Shown piece by piece: positions 12,447 through 24,900 of a stretch of 64,000 bases of DNA. The notes below the pieces were generated by a model. The model was not told the DNA's origin, ran no database searches, and saw only the letters and a program-made list of their open reading frames with translations. The position numbers were made by a program, and so were the translations under genes. This stretch comes from Rhabditoides inermis. Lineage: Eukaryota > Nematoda > Chromadorea > Rhabditida > Rhabditidae. The stretch covers positions 732,501 to 796,500 of the forward strand of contig CAWZYM010000089.1 of NCBI GenBank assembly GCA_963966185.1, in the 5' to 3' direction. Every line of letters starts with the position of its first letter. The first letter of the stretch is position 1.

Positions 12447-15422
12447 CCCTCTCTCTTTCTCTCACTCACCCTCTTTACGTAAAATCGGAAAAAAAATCGC
12501 TGCGACTGCTTGGCGCATGGCCAATTCTGACTTCTCCGTTGCAGGGAAATGTGTGAACAAAATCAGTTTCATATTTCAAAAACTGAAAAAAAGAGAATAG
12601 TTTAGTTCTCTGTTGCAGGTCTCGGTAGTGGGCTCGCCGGAAGTGTTCGGCGCGCGCGCCGCTGCCGCCTCTCCCACCGACGCGAACAGCAATCCACGAC
12701 CGATAGAGAAGGTGGAGGCGGGCGAGAAGGTGGAGGGGACACTGTTATCCTGAATGGCTATGTTCCATTTCCCACATTTCCGATTATGGATGAAGAGGGC
12801 AAGAAAGACAGGAAACAAGAAAATTTTTGTGTCAGGAAAAATCATCTTCATTATCACTTCAAACATTTAGATGGAACAAGCATCGCCCGAAGCGCTCAAC
12901 AACAACGCGCCGTCGCGGTCATCTCTCGTGGATGTAAGAGAGAGGAGGATAGAGATAGAGAGAGAGGGAGAGGGAGAGGGAGAGGGAGAGGGAGAGGGAG
13001 AGGGAGAGGGAGAGGAGAGGGAGAGGGAGAGGGAGAGGGAGAGGGAGAGGGAGAGGGAGAGGGAGAGGGAGAGGGAGAGGGAGAGGGAGAGGGAGAGGGA
13101 GAGGGAGAGGGAGAGGGAGAGGGAGAGGGAGAGGGAGAGGGAGAGGGAGAGGGAGAGGGAGAGGGAGAGGGAGAGGAGAGGGAGAGGGAGAGGGAGAGGA
13201 GAGAGAGGAGAGGGAGAGGGAGAGGGAGAGGGAGAGGGAGAGGGAGAGGGAGAGGGAGAGGGAGAGGGGAGAGGGAGAGGGAGAGGGAGAGGGAGAGGGA
13301 GAGGGAGAGGGAGAGGGAGAGGGAGAGGGAGAGGGAGAGGGAGAGGGAGAGGGAGAGGGAGAGGGAGAGGGAGAGGGAGAGGGAGAGGGAGAGGGAGAGG
13401 GAGAGGGAGAGGGAGAGGGAGAGGGAGAGGGAGAGGGAGAGGGAGAGGGAGAGGGAGAGGGAGAGGGAGAGGGAGAGGGAGAGGGAGAGGGAGAGGGAGA
13501 GGGAGAGGGAGAGGGAGAGGGAGAGGGAGAGGGAGAGGGAGAGGGAGAGGGAGAGGGAGAGGGAGAGGGAGAGGGAGAGGGAGAGGGAGAGGGAGAGGGA
13601 GAGGGAGAGGGAGAGAGATGGCCCTTCCAGGCCCACCACGTGAGCGCCGCCGATCAGAATCTGCTCGCCGCAGTCGCAGCAGCCAGTGGTGAGAGTGATT
13701 CAAAAGATTTGATTTTGCATATCTAGACTTACGCTGTAACCATATACCGCAATCACATGTTCATTTTGAATCAATCATAGTCATGAAGTCATCAAAAGAA
13801 ACGATTCGTTAGAATCTAAAATGGGCGTACATTTCCACGCCGAGTGAAAGGTGCAGATTCACTAATGAGGCTCCCATCCATAGAGGTAATTCGCGAACCA
13901 AACCATACACTGCACATTTAAAAACGAATATTCAGTCAACGGCCTCGCCTCGCAATCACTGATGCAACTACAACAGCCAGTGCCGGGACTCACGGAGGAC
14001 AAGACACTACCCCAGGCGAGTCTCTCTCTCTCTCTCTCCATCTCTCTCTCCATCTCTCTCTCACTCTCCCTCTCTTCTTCTCTCTCCCCCTCACCCTCCC
14101 TCCTCCATTTTTACCTTCTCTCCTCTCAGGGCGAAGACTTCCGCACGGCTCTCACCCACTGGCACTGGATCACCATAGATGGAATCCGTCTGCCGTGCAT
14201 CACGAAACAGGGAGAGAAGTGGGTGGAAACACAGAAATATATCAGAAATATGCATATACATATGTCTAACGAGGAGTATTGGTGATGCCACAGTGGTGGA
14301 TCCGGCTCATATTGTACACAGAGGCAGCCCCGCCCTCCTTTACATTTGCGGAGATCGTTTGCGTGAACACGTTTCTTACAAGGGTAGTGTTTAGGTTCAC
14401 ACTCGCTGATCTGGATGAAACTTGTACCGTACGTACCCTAGGATACCCCTGGTTGAAAACCGCTCTCACTTTTTTTCTGAGCGACCATACGTTTTGAGTT
14501 ATTACGAAAGGTTCGATCCTTGCCGCCGCAAAATCTTCTGACAATCGTTTCCGGATTTGTACTTTTTCGCATCGCCGGAAAGAGTAGGCAACACACAACT
14601 TTAACCACTTGCAATTTTTTTATTCAATTTACACTTTGGCAAAAAAGTGACGGCGGCAGGGATCGAACCAGCGCCTCCGGAATGGCAGACGGTCGCTCTC
14701 GCCACTAGACCACGGCTTGTTTCGTGACAGTGCGAAATGAGAGACGATGCGCAAAACAGTGTACACGCTTTAGCGTTTCAAATTTTGAAACGTAATAACT
14801 CAAAACGTATGGTCGCTCAGAAAGAAGTGAAAGCGGTTTTCAGCCAGGGGTATCCTAGGGTACGTACGGTACAAATTTCATCCAGATCAGCGAGTGTGAA
14901 CCTAAACACTAACCATGTTAGTGACAACTATGTAGTATTGATGTCTCACCGTATTTTCAATCTGTCGAGTATTCGACATTCGAACTTTGAAGGTCTTTTG
15001 GTGCGAAAAAAATTCCACGAAAATTTTCACGTTTAAATATTATTTAAAAAAGATGCGCACGAAAGCGACCTCAACCATCAGGCAATATTACATTGTCTGG
15101 ACACATGCTTTAATCCTGCTGCAGCAAAATCCTTTCTTGTGGTGTACCTAATATTTTTCAGGTACTTGGCGGTTCACATGGTGCAGCTGAAGCTGCTTTC
15201 AAAGTACCCGCCAACAATCCCGCCCGAAATGAGCCAGAAATATACCATGGTGTCGCACAAAGTGAGGGGGAGTGAGAAAGAGAGAGAGAAAGAGAGAGGG
15301 AGAAAGGGAGAAAGGGAGAGAATTTCAGATGTCGTCTTTGGAAGCGTGGCGGTTCAACGCCATCAACGCCACGATCTGCAACTTTGACCTCGGCTGTCAG
15401 TTGTTCACGGAAAATGACGAGG

Positions 15423-15471
<49 letters not shown>

Positions 15472-16443
15472 AGGAGAGTTTCCCCCTGTTTCACCTCCAC
15501 TTCCCCTCCAGGTGGTCCGTCTCCGGGACGTGCTCCTCTTCTACTGGAACGTCAAGGCGTTCAACCTAGAAAGGATGCTGCGGCTCTACGGGGTGGGTTC
15601 ACGTTGTCAGACTTCATCGAGTTATTCCAACCTTCTTCATGTTATAGTTGCTATTTTGTGCAATGAGCGAGAAGAGTGAGACGAGGCTTTCCAAAGTGAG
15701 AGTTATAAATTATCACTTTTATCAAATTCCTCAAATGTTGTTGAGAGAGTACATAATACTTCAAGATTGGTGGTCTGATATAATTGCATAGTCTTGCTGT
15801 GGGTTCTCATTATCATGCTTTATTGAAGTTCTTATTATAAAAATAAGCGTATATCTCATGGTCTGTAAATAAGATGGGGATGTACTGTTGGAAACAGTTA
15901 CTTGGGAATTGGAATGAGCACTTCATCCGTTGCGGGTCTTTTCCTCGTATACTTGGAAGGGCTGCATTGTCTTGTCGGACTCCATCCTCTCCACCCTCCT
16001 CTCCTCGCTGCTCACCGGCGCGCGAACGAACGCGTACACACCATCGGCCGGGAAGCCGCCGGCCGATGCCTGTAACCAGAAATTTGTTGGCCAGGCTCCA
16101 AGCCGCGACGCGCCGATATTGCACACGCGACGCGGCCTGCGCGCGCTTCTAACGATAATTAACGAACTGATAGTGTTGATATACAAATTGAACCTCGAGG
16201 GGCGGTACCGGACTGGGCGCTGACCTGCTCCATACTAGCATCACAGTACATAGCTTCGGTCATATTAGGGGCCCAAGGGGGCGGCGCCTATCTAGGCGGG
16301 GCCTGACCTGCTCCATACTGGCGGCATAGTAGATCCCGTCGAGCTTGCTCCAATAACACGCAGCCATACACATGGCACATGGATAGCAGGAAGAGTAGAG
16401 AGAGCAGCCGGTGAGATCGATCGTGTTCAGAACCTGGAGAAAG

Positions 16444-16486
<43 letters not shown>

Positions 16487-16610
16487 TCTTCTTCTTCTCT
16501 TTCCCTCTCTCTTCCTCTCTTTCCCTCTCTCTTTCCCTCTCTCTTTCCTCTCTCTCTCTCTCTCTCTCTTCTTCTCTTTCCCTCTCTCTTCCTCTCTTTC
16601 CCTCTCTCTT

Positions 16611-16650
<40 letters not shown>

Positions 16651-16688
16651 TCTCTTTCCCTCTCTCTTCCTCTCTTTCCCTCTCTCTT

Positions 16689-16724
<36 letters not shown>

Positions 16725-17507
16725 TCTCTCACCTTGCAAGCCACTCGGATCGCATCGACCTCGGAATGCGCTGACGGGTCGAGGTCGGAGGTGACCTGCA
16801 AGCATTGTTCTAGTTTTGATTTTAGTGTAAAGTCTACAAAATGATTCGATCCTACATTGTGTGTGTTTCTTTTGCTGTGTTCTCGCATTTCTCCAAATGT
16901 ATCGCTCATAGATTTCCAGGTTTCTGGACAATCTCGTCGAACCATCAAGCGGTATGGCTACAGTCTTGCTATTCTTTGAGAGTAGTATCCATCACCGAAA
17001 AATACTTGTTGACTTGTCTAGGTCACAATTCTCATGGATTCTAGGATTCTAGTCAACTTCATACTTCAAACAATGCATTTCTCAGTCGTCGCTCACGATA
17101 ATGTGCACAACAATGGTTTCTGTACTTACTCATACTAACCCACCAATTATTATGGCTCTGCTATTATTTGTGAATAGTGAGATAATAAACGCAGATTCCT
17201 ACTCTTTTCGACTCATGGCTGGGTCTACGATAATGGGTAGGTCACATCTTTTAAGTAGCGGTCAGTCTCTTCGAAACTCACTCCGACACTGACTTCGAAA
17301 CGCCTTCGAAACACGACCAAGCAGCGTGGTTCGAAGGTATTTTTAAGGGGCTGTTTCGATAAGACTGACCACATCTTTATGGTTCATGAGTGTTTGTACA
17401 ATCTCATACTATACCCACCCTATTGCGTCCCCTGGCGACCACCTTGCCGTCTTTCACTATCACTGCGCCGAACGGGTGGCCATGGCCTGCGCGCACCTGC
17501 AATCATC

Positions 17508-17546
<39 letters not shown>

Positions 17547-18077
17547 TGTCGCTCTCTCTCCTCTCTCTATCTTCCTCTCTTTTCCTCTCTCTTTTCTCTC
17601 TTCTCTCTCACACTATCTTCCTCTCTCTCTCTTAATTACTCCTTTACTTTTGATCTGATTCAGTTGAGAAAGGTAGTGGGCGTACTAATACTACGGCCTC
17701 TGCACGCCTCTATTATAGACGAACTGAGCCACCTTCAGCGGTACAAGTGGAGTGCTATAAATGAATGCATGTCGAAATAAAGTTACCAACCCCCTCGCAC
17801 GCCTCCTCTATAGCCATGTTGATGAACTCCATGACCTGAATTTGAATAATTATGAATATGATACAAACATATGAAGTAGCAGATACATATGCATTGAACA
17901 ATAACAAGACACTTATATGGAAAGAATGTCATCGATTATTGTGGAATGCGTATCAATATAGAATACATTTCGGCCACTATCGCTCTGCTGCCGCTGTTTT
18001 GATAAAGTGGTCAGGCAGACTAGTTTTATCGCGCTCGAATGACGAGTGACAATGGAGAAGTGAGAGACACGTGCACA

Positions 18078-18133
<56 letters not shown>

Positions 18134-18468
18134 TTCTCTTTCTCTTTCTCTTTCTCTTTCTCTTTCTCTTTCTCTTTCTCTTTCTCTTTCTCTTTCTCTC
18201 TTCGGGCTCGAATTCAAAACTATAGCCGTCAATAAGCTACTCGCAATAGCGGTGCAAAAAAAGAAAATATTAAGAAATACCAGATCGAGCACTGTTTTGA
18301 ATAGAAAAAAATAAAAGAGAGAGAGAGACTGAGAAAAAGAAAAAAATACTCAATCAAATCAAATGTTTAATCGTAATCGCAAACATGATTGACACAATAC
18401 GAAACCACTTATGACTCATGAGGACTTGAGGGCACAGTGGCGCTTAGTTTTGACTTTTGAACATTGCT

Positions 18469-18526
<58 letters not shown>

Positions 18527-19341
18527 ACGAAACAATCAAAGAAAACGCGAAAGAACGGCGTTTCTGCGTTACCTACACGCTTACCAACATGTGCACGTGC
18601 GAAGCTTGGTAAGGCGAATTTGAATTTCGCTCCAAAAAGCTTATCGAAAAGTGTTGTGGTAACGCTCACGGTTCACGGACCAAGCTACGCAGGTTCGATT
18701 CCCGCTAAGTGCAATCAGTTTTGTCAAGTTCTCAAAAGTGAATTTCGATCAACCTTGGTAACGCTAAACGCCCCTGTGCCTTTAAGATTATCGACCATGT
18801 CTTGAGGGCTTACCATATCTTCCCTGAGGGTTCGGAAAAATCCGAATTTCTGTAAATTTATAATTTGTTACGCTGATCTGAACGGAGCTCTTGAATGTCC
18901 AATTTGGTCAAGAAATAATTCGGTTTGCCGATGTGCACAGCGCGATAGTGACCACTAGTATTGGTGTCTCACCACACATACAATGAGTAATATTTATGTG
19001 TACTATCAAATCAATTCAAATGTATCAAATGTTTTTCTTTTCGAATAAGGATTTATTATTTTTATACCATGTAAAAACGAAATCACTCATAAGAACGTAA
19101 GATGATCATAGGTTTTTGCGCTGACTGACAGGTTCACTAATCGGGCTCTTGCATTACCATCCATAAATGAATGCATAAGTTTTTTTTCAGCTCGAGATGC
19201 AGAAACACAACTTGAACGTCACTATGTTGTCGGCGATCACTACATTGCATAGGACAGTCGACAATGATTTGAAGTAGAGAAAGGGAGAGAGAGGGAGAGA
19301 AGGGGAGAGAAAGGAAGAGAGGGGGAGAGAGGGGGAGAGAG

Positions 19342-19382
<41 letters not shown>

Positions 19383-19609
19383 ACTGCTGCAGAGCGTGAA
19401 GCGCGAGTTGCATCGCGTGGAAAGTGGCAGCTACGACCCGAATCAAGTCCTGCAGCACGGTGAGTAAACAAGTAAACAACCGATAAACATGTAAACAAGT
19501 GAACAAGTAAACAACAGGCCTCAACTCGGACGACTATCCGACCAACGCTCTCACTCCTGCCCAGATGTTCGCCAGAGAGAGCCCCTTCGAAACCACAGCC
19601 AGCAATTGA
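12267..19609 (+). CDS. Conserved-looking protein of unknown function, with an antisense gene in its largest intron
   Basis: I do not recognise the family. Exons with consistent phase: 12267-12377, about 12620-12741, about 12871-12935, about 13633-13687, about 13932-14014, about 14131-14215, about 15164-15259, about 15328-15421, about 15512-15590, about 19191-19274, about 19395-19460, about 19518-19609. The product is about 380 aa. The N-terminal third is low-complexity (Ser/Thr/Pro/Ala, Gln-rich QLQQP). The C-terminal two thirds look globular: [74 protein letters not shown], ending near SPFETTASN before TGA. No signal peptide or membrane segment is visible. The ATG directly follows TTTCCAG, consistent with SL trans-splicing. 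The exon at 13932-14014 ends CAG|GCGAGT, a probable GC donor. The GGGAGA array at 12956-13617 lies in one intron and the deaminase gene in another. Confidence 0.66.
12956..13619 (+). repeat. (GGGAGA)n microsatellite, about 660 bp, intronic
   Basis: About 100 tandem copies of a GGGAGA hexamer, purine-only on the plus strand, with a few single-base phase breaks (near 13012, 13173-13205, 13267). It fills an intron: the preceding exon ends CTCGTGGAT|GTAAGAG at about 12935 and the next starts after CCCTTCCAG at about 13632. Long open frames across it (Gly-Glu, Arg-Glu, Gly-Arg, Leu-Ser, Pro-Leu repeats) are artefacts of the hexamer. Confidence 0.97.
14375..14915. mobile_element. Foldback/MITE-like element enclosing a tRNA-derived segment
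   Basis: Two long inverted arms lie in an intron: about 14375-14505 and its near-exact reverse complement at about 14793-14915 (both carry ATACGTTTTGAG / CTCAAAACGTAT, GTACCCTAGGATACC and TCGCTGATCTGGATGAAA). The loop between them holds, on the minus strand at about 14644-14718, a tRNA-like sequence with an A-box (TGGTCTAGTGG), a B-box (GGTTCGATCCC) and a T6 run downstream that could serve as a Pol III terminator. The acceptor stem does not pair properly, so this is a tRNA-derived relic or SINE-like element rather than a working tRNA. Confidence 0.7.
15923..17832 (-). CDS. GuaD-type guanine/CMP-dCMP deaminase family protein (nested gene)
   Basis: Small zinc-dependent deaminase of the CMP/dCMP deaminase superfamily, closest in layout to bacterial/fungal guanine deaminase GuaD (guanine to xanthine); substrate not provable from sequence. 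Exons in transcript order: 17791-17832, 17419-17496, 16733-16795, 16308-16433, 15923-16069; about 151 aa, close to the 156-aa Bacillus enzyme. Motifs: [18 protein letters not shown]; zinc/catalytic AHSE (family HAE, here with Ser before Glu) in [16 protein letters not shown]; zinc-binding PCAMC in [23 protein letters not shown]. The C-terminal exon is Glu/Arg-rich and ends KTRNG. The ATG is three bases after an ATTCAG acceptor. The gene sits wholly within the 3.6-kb intron of the plus-strand gene at 12267-19609. Intron 4 carries a degenerate copy of the end of exon 4 at about 16222-16262. Confidence 0.85.
17255..17374. mobile_element. Short MITE-like repeat with terminal inverted repeats
   Basis: About 120 bp in the intron upstream of the deaminase. 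The left end GGTCAGTCTCTTCGAAAC is mirrored by GTTTCGATAAGACTGACC at the right end. The middle carries CGAAACGCCTTCGAAACAC. Related sequence with the same core (TCTTCGAAAC ... CGCCTTCG) occurs in AP-3 beta intron DNA at about 1936-2020 and in a TAF5 intron at about 8930-9030, so it is a small dispersed family. No coding capacity. Confidence 0.62.
18430..18715 (+). repeat. tRNA-derived repeat (B-box bearing)
   Basis: Intronic. Contains a perfect Pol III B-box GGTTCGATTCC at 18692-18702, with a weak A-box-like TGGTAACGCTCACGG upstream. Both flanks carry related inverted words (GTGGCGCTTAG at about 18436 and CGCTAAGTGC at about 18704). Looks like a SINE- or MITE-like relic; the cloverleaf is not convincing as a functional tRNA. 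It also encloses the TA microsatellite. Confidence 0.5.
18472..18524. repeat. (TA)n microsatellite
   Basis: About 26 uninterrupted TA dinucleotides in the large intron of the plus-strand 12267-19609 gene. A second one of similar length is at 36946-37001. Confidence 0.95.
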
Positions 19610-20295
19610 TTTATTAATTTATTGATTTTTCCATTGACCACGTCTTCATATCGGTGTGTTTTGTGTTGTGTTGTTTCTGTATGTACAATGTACTACCTCT
19701 TTCATGTTGTTGTGATGTTCCATGCGATAAAACGTTACATATAAATAGTACATACGTCGACTAGATCAAACTAGAAATCACAACGTCAAAAAAACAATAC
19801 TGACCAAGAACGAAAGAAAGCAAAGATTCAAGTGGGTGAGTGTTATTACGCAGACAACCTGACAAAGAATCGGGAGACTGTACAAGATATGTGAGAGGAG
19901 GAACCAAACTAGGGATGTCAAGGGGAGTTTTCAAGTGTTACGGATATGTGCTTACTGTATATCAAAATGAAGTAAATTATATGGAGTATTGAAACAGTAT
20001 CATTTTAATTAGTTGTTTACTTTTATTTCCGCGTTACGCGCATCGAAAGCGCGCGGTTTGAGGGCGCGCGCGGCACACAACTTCACAGAGAAAGGCTAAG
20101 CCACGCCCCTTTTTGACGTCATTTTCATAGGATAAAATCAATTTTTGTCAAAAATAATAGGTTATGACACGGTCCAGCGCCAAAAGGAAGGCACTACTAG
20201 ATACAACTTTTTACGGCGCGTCGAATGGTGTATTACGTTTGGCGCGGGAAGATGCCGCATATTTGTGCCATCAAAGCTCCGCCCACTTGACATCC
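19610..20295. other. Convergent intergenic spacer, 3' flanks
   Basis: 686 bp between the stop of the plus-strand unknown gene and the stop of the minus-strand PTR gene. AT-rich up to about 20030, then a GC-rich stretch with CGCGCG words (20034-20080). No coding exon seen. Probably holds both 3' UTRs. Confidence 0.45.
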
Positions 20296-20511
20296 CTAAA
20301 CCAAACCAGTGGAACCAGTGGAACCAGTGGAGCACCAGTCTACGCCTGTCCCGACGTCACTGCGCGGCACCTGCACCAGTGGTTCGAGCTGAAAATCACG
20401 ATAGTAGGGAGGAGGAATGGTAATAAAAACTGTATCATAGCATGTCAAGAGTTCTGCCTTGCGCTCAGCGCGCTCTCGTTTCTATTACTATACTTTCTCC
20501 GAGTGCCTGTG

Positions 20512-20555
<44 letters not shown>

Positions 20556-21130
20556 AAGAGAGGGAGAGAGATACGCTACCTTATCCTCCTGATATTCCGT
20601 GACGACCGGCTGCCCTCTGTTCTGATTGAGTAGCACAAGGAGGACGGGAAGGAGGAACAGCCCGTGTAGAAGACCGATGCCCACGACAAGAAACACTGTC
20701 TGCAAAAAGATAAGATATAAAGGAACCAGTGAAACCAGTGGAACCAGGGGAACCAGTGACTTATTATCGATGACATTAGAGAACTGTACAATTGGTGAGG
20801 TAACCAAATAAACGATAAGTATGAGATTCGAAATGAAACTGTCTTCAATGGAGGAGAGGCAATAAAAGAGTTGAAACGGAAGTGAGACGTTTCCATAACT
20901 TTACATATTCGGAAGCTGGTCCAGATTTTTTGTGCACACGTGTCAATGAGACTAGACGTTTTGTCTTCGAAGGACGTATAAATTTTTTTGTGTGACTCAC
21001 CTTGGCAAAGGCCAGAATGGCGTAGGTCTGCACCAGCACCAGCGGAAGCATGCACAGACACGTCGACACACCCGCCTGCAAGAACTCTCTCTCTCTCCCT
21101 CTCTCCCTCTATCCCTCTCTCCCTCTCCCT

Positions 21131-21172
<42 letters not shown>

Positions 21173-21939
21173 CTGTATCATAGGAGCCGCCATCTCCTGC
21201 AGACACCTCTGCACCCTCTCCACAGTTGACCCGGGCGAGGAGTAGAAGTGGTAGGCGATGTGCGCCGTGTAGTCCACGCTGAAAAACGCATTCTTCCTGG
21301 ATTCATGGATTCATGGATTCTAGGATTCCTGGGTTCCTAGATTAACGCATTCCTGGATTCCTGGATTCTTGTTTTCTTGGATTCTCGGATTCATGAGTTC
21401 CTGGATTCCAAGTTTCCTGGACACTTCTCGAGGCGGCGTAAGAGCGTTTCACCCGTCTATCTACCAGTCAAGACATGCGCTACATTGTTCCAGGCAAGAG
21501 CGATGACATTGATAATAAGAAAGCGCATAGTGCGTTTGTTGTTGTTGTTGTTGTTGTTGTTGTTTTCAGCTCACCTGAATCCCGTGGCCAGCAGAACATC
21601 CACCTGTGTCACCGGATCGAGATCGGCGCCCAGCACGAGAGCAGACCGACCAAGTCTGGAAAAGCCATATGCTTACCATAGCGTAACGATAAGAGAGCAT
21701 ACATTGAGTATACATTACAGTACACTACAAAACACCAAAACTGTAAAACACAAAAAACTCAATCAAAAGCACTATAAAACACCATAATAATATAATAACA
21801 ACTCACTGTAGCATATACTGGTGATCGTGACAGTGATGATGACCACTCCTCTCTTGGATTCGATGAAGAAAAGACAGACGGCAGCCATGCATAGCACGGT
21901 GATGAGGATAGAGCCAAGTAGGTCGCGGCTCACCTGGGG

Positions 21940-21981
<42 letters not shown>

Positions 21982-24900
21982 GTCTCTCTATGTCTCTCTC
22001 TCTATGTCTCTCTCTCTATGTCTCTCTCTATGTCTCTCTATGTCTCTCTCTCTCTCTGTCTCTGTCTCTCTCTCTATGTCTCTCTATGTCTCTCTTTCTC
22101 TCTCTCTATGTCTCTCTGTCTTTATCTCTCTCACTCTTTCTCTCTGCCTATCACTCTCTCGCTCCTTCCTTCTCATCTTGTTATGGAAGTATGTACTAAC
22201 AGTTTGAATGAGAGTGAGAATTGCCGAATCGCCGTCGAACAGTGAGGCGTTGAATTGCGGGTGAGCCTGAAAGGTGTGAATTGTGGATATGAGAGAAGGA
22301 ATAGGGAAGAGAGAGAGAGAGAGACAGAGAGAGAGGCAGAGAGAGAGAGGCAGAGAGAGAGACAGAGAGACAGAGAGAGAGAGGCAGAGAGAGAGAGAGA
22401 GAGGCAGAGAGAGAGAGAGGCAGAGAGACAGAGAGACAGAGAGAGAGGCAGAGAGAGAGGCAGAGAGAGAGGCAGAGAGAGAGAGAGAGGCAGAGAGAGA
22501 GAGAGAGACTCTCCTACCTTGAGCACCGCCCGCACTCCGGCCACGAACTCCGCCCTCGTTGCCCACTCGGCCATCGATGACGCGATCAGAGTGAACTGGA
22601 ACGCTTCCAACCGGCCCTCGCTGGAATCGATAATCAATCAATAATCAATCAATCAATATCTATATGACGTTTCTACGATGTTGATTTCCTACTTGCTGTT
22701 GATGGTAGATCGATAAATAATAATATCAATCGATCAATCACTCACTCATAAATGACATAGCATCACAATGTACCTGGTGGTGTCGTTCGGTCTAGCATAC
22801 TTGACCATCGGGGGTTGCCGATCCGATCGAGCCAGAAGACGAGGTTGTGAAGGGAGAGGTGGTAGTCCTCGGCCGGCGGGGCAAATAGGAACGAGCGCAG
22901 CGTGTCCGTGATCTGATGGGGCAAATGTTGAGAGACTTTTGAGAGACTTTTGTTTTGTTCCCGGCTGACTGAGAGACGGTCTGTGATCTGATCGGGAAAT
23001 TGTGAGCCGCAGGCATATTTTAAATCGATATTGTTTCGGCTGTTTACTGCAACCTCGTTAGCGGAGGGTGTCCGTGATATGATCGTGGCATTCTGCTCGT
23101 GGCTTTATTTTATACAAATAAGGTGTTTTAAATGAATTGAATCGGTTATTCTGTTTGTGACCTGATCGAGAAAATGTGATTCATCAGTTATTCAGAGACT
23201 CTTGATTTCGGCTGACTGTGAACCATAGTTGGTGTCCGTGAAATGTTTTTCTTATAATTCTCGCTACTCACAGCACAGTTTTGTCTGAAAAGAGTGAAAG
23301 AGTGGCGCATTTGCGAACCCACTATGAATGTGACGTCACTATGAATTAATATTAAGTGACTCACCTCCCTATCGAATTGTTCGTACTGCTTGAGAAACAG
23401 CACGGTCCTCTCCCGGCCCATACACGAACGGCAGCGACTCCAGCTGAGTGAGCATCGCGTCGAACGACGACATCTGAAGGGGGTGACTTCAAGGATGACG
23501 TCATCGAGTATGACGTCACTCATAAACAACCTAATGTGGACGTACATAGTACGTGTTATGACGTTTTTTTTATTTGAGTTGATTTGTCGTATATGACGTC
23601 ACTCACCTCGTCGGGATTGGAGATGTTGGGCGGATTCATGACGAAGATGTTCATAGGGAAGAACTCGTTGAACACTGGTCTGAAAATTTTGCAACTTTTT
23701 TTGGCATTTCACCCACCACAAGCATCGATCACTAAACTCTCCCGATGTTGGGTACCCACGCAAAGATTTGTCAAATTGAAAACAGGGTCCAATGGGTTCT
23801 GATCTTTGTCTAACCACCCTGTCTCTCGTGAAAGATTGGAACTCATTTGCGGGCCTACTATAGCCTACCAATATCTCACGATTAAGATCTTGGTTTCGCT
23901 TCATAGTGTTGTGATTATTATAATGTTTTGATAATATACAACGTTCACGACTCCGAGCATCTCTGTCTCTCTGACTCTTCATACTACATTTACATATCAA
24001 ATCTGTTTGCGTGCCATTCCGTCATTTCATCTCGGCCCTTTCATCTCTGCGCTCTTTCGAAACGCCGCCATTCGCTCACTCACCACTCGCCCCGCACGGT
24101 ACGCGCAATTTATTATTGATTATCGATGATCGATCGCTTTCAGTGACGATGGCGGCGAGCGCACGTGTAAGAGGAAGCAGATGGAGCGGCGCAGAATGTG
24201 AGTGAAAAAGGGGCGGGCTTGAGTGGGCGTGGCTTACAGGAAGACGCGCCATCGGCGGGACGACATCCGGGCTGCGATGAGAGCGTGTTCAGCTGCTGCG
24301 AGGAGAACGTTTATGAGGAGCCGCAGGAGAAGTGAGTGCATCTCTCTCTCTCTCTCTCTCTCTCCCTCTCTCTCTCTTCTAACTGATACATTGTAGCTGG
24401 CTGGACGACTACCTCGAAATCGACGTGAGCGCAAGTGTCACGATCTGAGGGAGCAGAAGAAGAAGGAGAAGGAGGAGGAGGAGGTTGTCGTGGAGTCGCT
24501 CCGTCACCGTCGTCACCACCACAGCAAGAAACACCGCCGCCATAGCCGCCACAGTCGTTCCAAAAGCTCCAAGACCACGCCCTCCTACGTCCCGCCCCCA
24601 TACGCGCCGCCCCCGCGCGACTACGATGACGACTCGTTTGAGGAGCGTTTCGCCTACATTCCGGCTGAACAGGTTGTGGTGTACGGTAGACTGCCGTATA
24701 CGTAGGAAATTACAGTACCCCAGTCGCTACGTGCCCGACTCGCCGCTGCCGGATCGATTCGTGCCGAGAGACGCGTACGAGCCGTATCGATTTATTGATT
24801 ATGATTGATTATCGATTGACAGACGCAGCGCAGCCACTCGGTCTCTCATCGCTCTGTCGCCAGCAGTCGTCGCAGCCGCTCCCGCCACTCATCCCACCCG

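Noticed and set aside
12786..13703. Several 250-285 codon open frames on both strands
   Set aside because: All are translations of the GGGAGA hexamer (Gly-Glu, Arg-Glu, Leu-Pro, Leu-Ser repeats) and lie in an intron.
14640..14720. A possible functional tRNA gene on the minus strand
   Set aside because: A- and B-boxes are good, but acceptor-stem ends do not pair and the T stem has a mismatch.
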